A DNA stretch of 7,762 nucleotides from Ignavibacteria bacterium (GTDB lineage Bacteria; Bacteroidota; Ignavibacteria; UBA10030; UBA6906). The position numbers were made by a program, and so were the translations under genes. Where the stretch lies: contig JAOUDE010000114.1 of assembly GCA_029859455.1 (NCBI GenBank), forward strand, positions 1 through 7,762. The letters are read 5' to 3'. The notes under the pieces were generated by a model. It was not told the DNA's origin. It saw only the letters and a list, made by a program, of their open reading frames with translations, and searched no databases. This document shows, in pieces, positions 5,784-7,762 of this stretch. The first letter of the stretch is position 1, and the number at the start of each line of letters is the position of its first letter.

Positions 5784-6662
5784 ATGGTGCAATGGTCGGG
5801 ACGTTCTGTCGGGATTTGGGGACTCCTGCTCCTGTTACTCATGTCGTGCACGAATGACCAGCCGCCTCCCGGCGTTTCTGCTGTATCTCCGTGGCTTGCA
5901 GCATATCCCCTGGCAATCGGCAATCGGTGGGACTACGATCGTACGATCGCCTGGGACAATATCCGCATCATCGACTCCTCTGCCTGCACCCCATTCGAAC
6001 CGGCTGCGTTTCTTGTGAGCGTCAGCGTGACGCGCACCCTGAAACTGCCCGCAGATGAATTCGGGTCCGGAGACTCGGTTCTTGTGACCGAATTCAGAAC
6101 AGATCCCGGAGAACCGCTTGTCGGAGAAAGCTTCGACTACTATGAACAATCGGAAGAGGCGCTCCTCTTCCATGGATATATCGGAGGGAGTATCACCACA
6201 CCGAGACTATGGTCGATGTTCGCCCTGTCAATCAATGGCGTCCGGTACTCTTCCATGGATGACTTGTACAGAGCCCTTGGTCTCGGCCGGCCGGCCTCCG
6301 GCGGAGAGATTACAAGAGAATACCCGCCGCTGACCGCCCTCGCGTATCCTCTCCAGACCGGTGATACCTGGACGTATCGTTCAGACCGGGATCCTTTCGG
6401 TATCGACAAATCCGTTGTTTCGGTCCGTGACAGCGTGATCGATCGCCGGGTCACAAGGGTGACGATCGTGCGGTGGTTGTATGATCTTGACAAGAACGGG
6501 GTGTGGGACGAGAATATCTCGGTGACGGACTATTTTTCCGCGGATGGACTGTTGCGCAGGACTGCTGAGTTGAAGGATATTGGGTTCACGAGTTCTTCCT
6601 CTCCGGACCCGGTCGCATATGCCGATGTCACAGACGATCTTATCATCCGCTTCGGCGACTAA
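5784..6662 (+). CDS. Lipoprotein with two YPLxxGxxWxY repeats
   Basis: This is a 292-residue protein. The frame is open from 5283, but the true start is ATG 5784: AAGAGG (5773-5778) lies 5 nt upstream, and a lipoprotein signal peptide follows (MVQWSGRSVGIW, then LLLLLLMSC, Cys22). Residue +2 is Thr, not Asp, so outer-membrane sorting is plausible if E. coli-like rules apply. The mature protein contains two copies of one motif, YPLAIGNRWDY (41-51) and YPLQTGDTWTY (188-198), each followed by a strand-rich segment with paired Val/Ser runs (FLVSVSVTRTLKLP; SVVSVRDSVIDRRVTRVTIV). It ends DYFSADGLLRRT with an Asp/Ser-rich tail. This 'FPLxxGNxWxY' type recurs in uncharacterised secreted proteins, often close to the N-terminus. 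The second copy suggests an internal duplication. Function is unknown; surface or periplasmic location is inferred. Confidence 0.85.
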   Translation: MVQWSGRSVGIWGLLLLLLMSCTNDQPPPGVSAVSPWLAAYPLAIGNRWDYDRTIAWDNIRIIDSSACTPFEPAAFLVSVSVTRTLKLPADEFGSGDSVLVTEFRTDPGEPLVGESFDYYEQSEEALLFHGYIGGSITTPRLWSMFALSINGVRYSSMDDLYRALGLGRPASGGEITREYPPLTALAYPLQTGDTWTYRSDRDPFGIDKSVVSVRDSVIDRRVTRVTIVRWLYDLDKNGVWDENISVTDYFSADGLLRRTAELKDIGFTSSSSPDPVAYADVTDDLIIRFGD

Positions 6663-6744
6663 CCCCCTCATAGCAAACCGATACACGGGTTCCGCTTCCA
6701 GTGATCTCCCGGGAAGGTCGTCGGCAAGAGAACCAAAGAAAGCC

Positions 6745-6750
6745 TATATT
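6745..6750 (+). promoter_or_regulatory. Possible -10 element before the helicase gene
   Basis: TATATT at 6745-6750 is a good -10 hexamer 85 nt before the helicase start, but no convincing -35 lies 16-18 nt upstream. If used, the transcript would begin just before the hairpin at 6760-6786. Confidence 0.25.
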
Positions 6751-6759
6751 ATTGTCTTC

Positions 6760-6786
6760 GGTTCCGGATTATTCCCTCCCGGAACC
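6760..6786 (+). terminator. 8-bp perfect stem-loop upstream of the helicase gene
   Basis: GGTTCCGG (6760-6767) and CCGGAACC (6779-6786) are exact inverted copies around an 11-nt loop. It could end the lipoprotein transcript, whose stop is 98 bp upstream, or fold in the helicase leader. No T-run follows, so an intrinsic terminator is not assured; a leader regulatory hairpin is equally possible. Confidence 0.4.
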
Positions 6787-6834
6787 CAGCAGCAGGTAAC
6801 CGGACTGTACTTTCTAACCGCTTAAGAGGTTTCA

Positions 6835-7762
6835 TTGGCAAAATCGGTACTCAAAACAATCAGCGACTTCTTCAAGAAGCTTAATCCTGCTCCGCCGCTC
6901 CCGCCCGTCAAACCCGATCCTCCCCGACGACCTTCCAGACGTCGCCGATCGAAGCGTGACGGTCCACCTCCACAGAAAGCCGGCCGCGAGCAGAAGACTG
7001 AGAAGGTGGAAGAAGGTCGCGAACGCCCGCCCCGGCGCCGGCGGTCAAAGCGGAGCGAAGCCGGGCCGGCGGATAGGCCGGTTGCCGCAAGAAAAACCCC
7101 CGAACCGGAACTGCCCTGGAACCCTGACGATTTCAAGGTCTCTCCCCAGGAAGGGATGGTCCGGTTCCATGACCTCGATCTTCCAACCGAAGTAATGAGG
7201 GCGATTCACAATCTTGGATTCCATTACTGTACCCCGATCCAGGCTGGTATCCTTCCCCACACGCTTGAGGGCGGGGACGCGACCGGACGCGCCCAGACCG
7301 GTACAGGAAAGTCCGCTGCGTTTCTGATCACGATTCTCACACGACTGATGCATACTCCGGCCCCGGAACCCCGGAAGAAGGGAACACCCCGGGCTCTCAT
7401 CCTTGCGCCGACTCGCGAGCTGGTTCTTCAGATCGAAAAAGACGGAAAGGATCTGGCCCGGTACTCGAATCAATCGGTGATGGCGGTGTACGGCGGGATG
7501 GATTACAGCGAACAGCAGAATCGATTGAGGAAAGAGGCGGTCGATATTGTCACGGCAACTCCGGGCCGTCTCCTTGATTTCAAACGAAAACGGAACATCA
7601 ATCTTTCGAAAGTCGAAATTCTTGTCATTGATGAAGCGGACCGAATGCTCGATATGGGATTCATCCCGGATGTCCGGCGGATTATCGAAAGCACACCGAT
7701 GAAGGGAACGCGTCAAACCCTGTTCTTCAGTGCGACGCTGACGCCTGATGTAAATCGCCTCG
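6835..7762 (+). CDS. DEAD-box ATP-dependent RNA helicase, 3' end missing
   Basis: The first 309 codons of an RNA helicase, running off the right edge. An in-frame TAA at 6823 leaves TTG 6835 as the first usable start, with AAGAGG (6824-6829) 5 nt upstream; the next in-frame ATG is codon 108, just before the core. Residues 1-17 look amphipathic (AKSVLKTISDFFKKLN). About 18-95 is a disordered, Pro/Arg-rich extension with RRRRSKR twice (35-41 and 67-73). The helicase core begins at Phe111: Q motif with TPIQ (133-136), Walker A AQTGTGKS (153-160), PTREL (192-196), YGG (219-221), TPGR (242-245), DEAD (266-269) and SAT (299-301). These show an ATP-dependent RNA-unwinding enzyme, cytoplasmic, of the RhlB/RhlE/CsdA-like group. 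The second RecA domain is outside the window. The basic tail probably helps bind RNA or partner proteins. The subgroup cannot be fixed without the C-terminus. Confidence 0.95.
   Translation, partial: MAKSVLKTISDFFKKLNPAPPLPPVKPDPPRRPSRRRRSKRDGPPPQKAGREQKTEKVEEGRERPPRRRRSKRSEAGPADRPVAARKTPEPELPWNPDDFKVSPQEGMVRFHDLDLPTEVMRAIHNLGFHYCTPIQAGILPHTLEGGDATGRAQTGTGKSAAFLITILTRLMHTPAPEPRKKGTPRALILAPTRELVLQIEKDGKDLARYSNQSVMAVYGGMDYSEQQNRLRKEAVDIVTATPGRLLDFKRKRNINLSKVEILVIDEADRMLDMGFIPDVRRIIESTPMKGTRQTLFFSATLTPDVNRL

Noticed and set aside
5522..5923. Minus-strand 133-codon frame
   Set aside because: Overlaps the lipoprotein signal peptide region antisense and uses a different frame from the conserved PPGTYTLECWH stretch; no ribosome site or pattern of its own.
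7045..7716. 223-codon minus-strand frame
   Set aside because: Antisense to the helicase core, whose motifs are intact in the plus frame.

Overview
The window looks like a chromosomal stretch from a Gram-negative, moderately GC-rich bacterium, probably uncultivated. Three lipoproteins, an exported beta-barrel-like protein and an OmpR-type two-component system point to a diderm cell. Clear Shine-Dalgarno sequences precede most starts, and the -10-like elements (TATACT, TATATT) are sigma70-like. That argues against a typical Bacteroidota, but it fits other FCB-group or candidate-phylum lineages. I cannot place the organism more precisely.

Left part (1-2131): two lipoprotein genes run leftwards (985-452 and 392 to beyond the left edge), probably as one transcript. 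Diverging from them is a rightward gene (1556-2131) for a secreted, barrel-like protein. The 570 bp between the starts holds the best regulatory signal in the window. In front of the lipoprotein genes there are four TGTCA-type half-sites spaced exactly 11 bp apart (1116-1153). In front of the barrel gene there is a two-copy version (1478-1493). The two sites share 14 of 16 core bases when each is read towards its own gene. The 11-bp spacing and TGTCA core resemble the direct-repeat sites of PhoB/OmpR-family regulators. A six-copy GTG microsatellite lies 34 bp upstream of the second site.

Middle (2174-5310): a leftward histidine kinase gene overlaps its response regulator gene by ATGA. The 818-residue kinase has an extracytoplasmic PDZ-like domain, about eight further membrane helices, a GAF-like domain and a complete HisKA/HATPase core. 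The 227-residue regulator is OmpR/PhoB-like and its gene converges on the barrel gene. An appealing but untested reading is that this regulator binds the TGTCA arrays and controls the neighbouring envelope genes.

Right part (5311-7762): the kinase promoter region carries a 12-bp palindrome. Upstream of it lies a 66-residue piece of a carboxypeptidase-regulatory/plastocyanin-like domain on the minus strand, with no usable start, which is probably a gene remnant. A rightward lipoprotein gene (5784-6662) with two YPLxxGxxWxY repeats follows. The last gene is the 5' part of a DEAD-box RNA helicase (6835 to the right edge) with a TTG start and a basic, proline-rich N-terminal tail. No tRNA, rRNA, CRISPR array or insertion sequence was seen.
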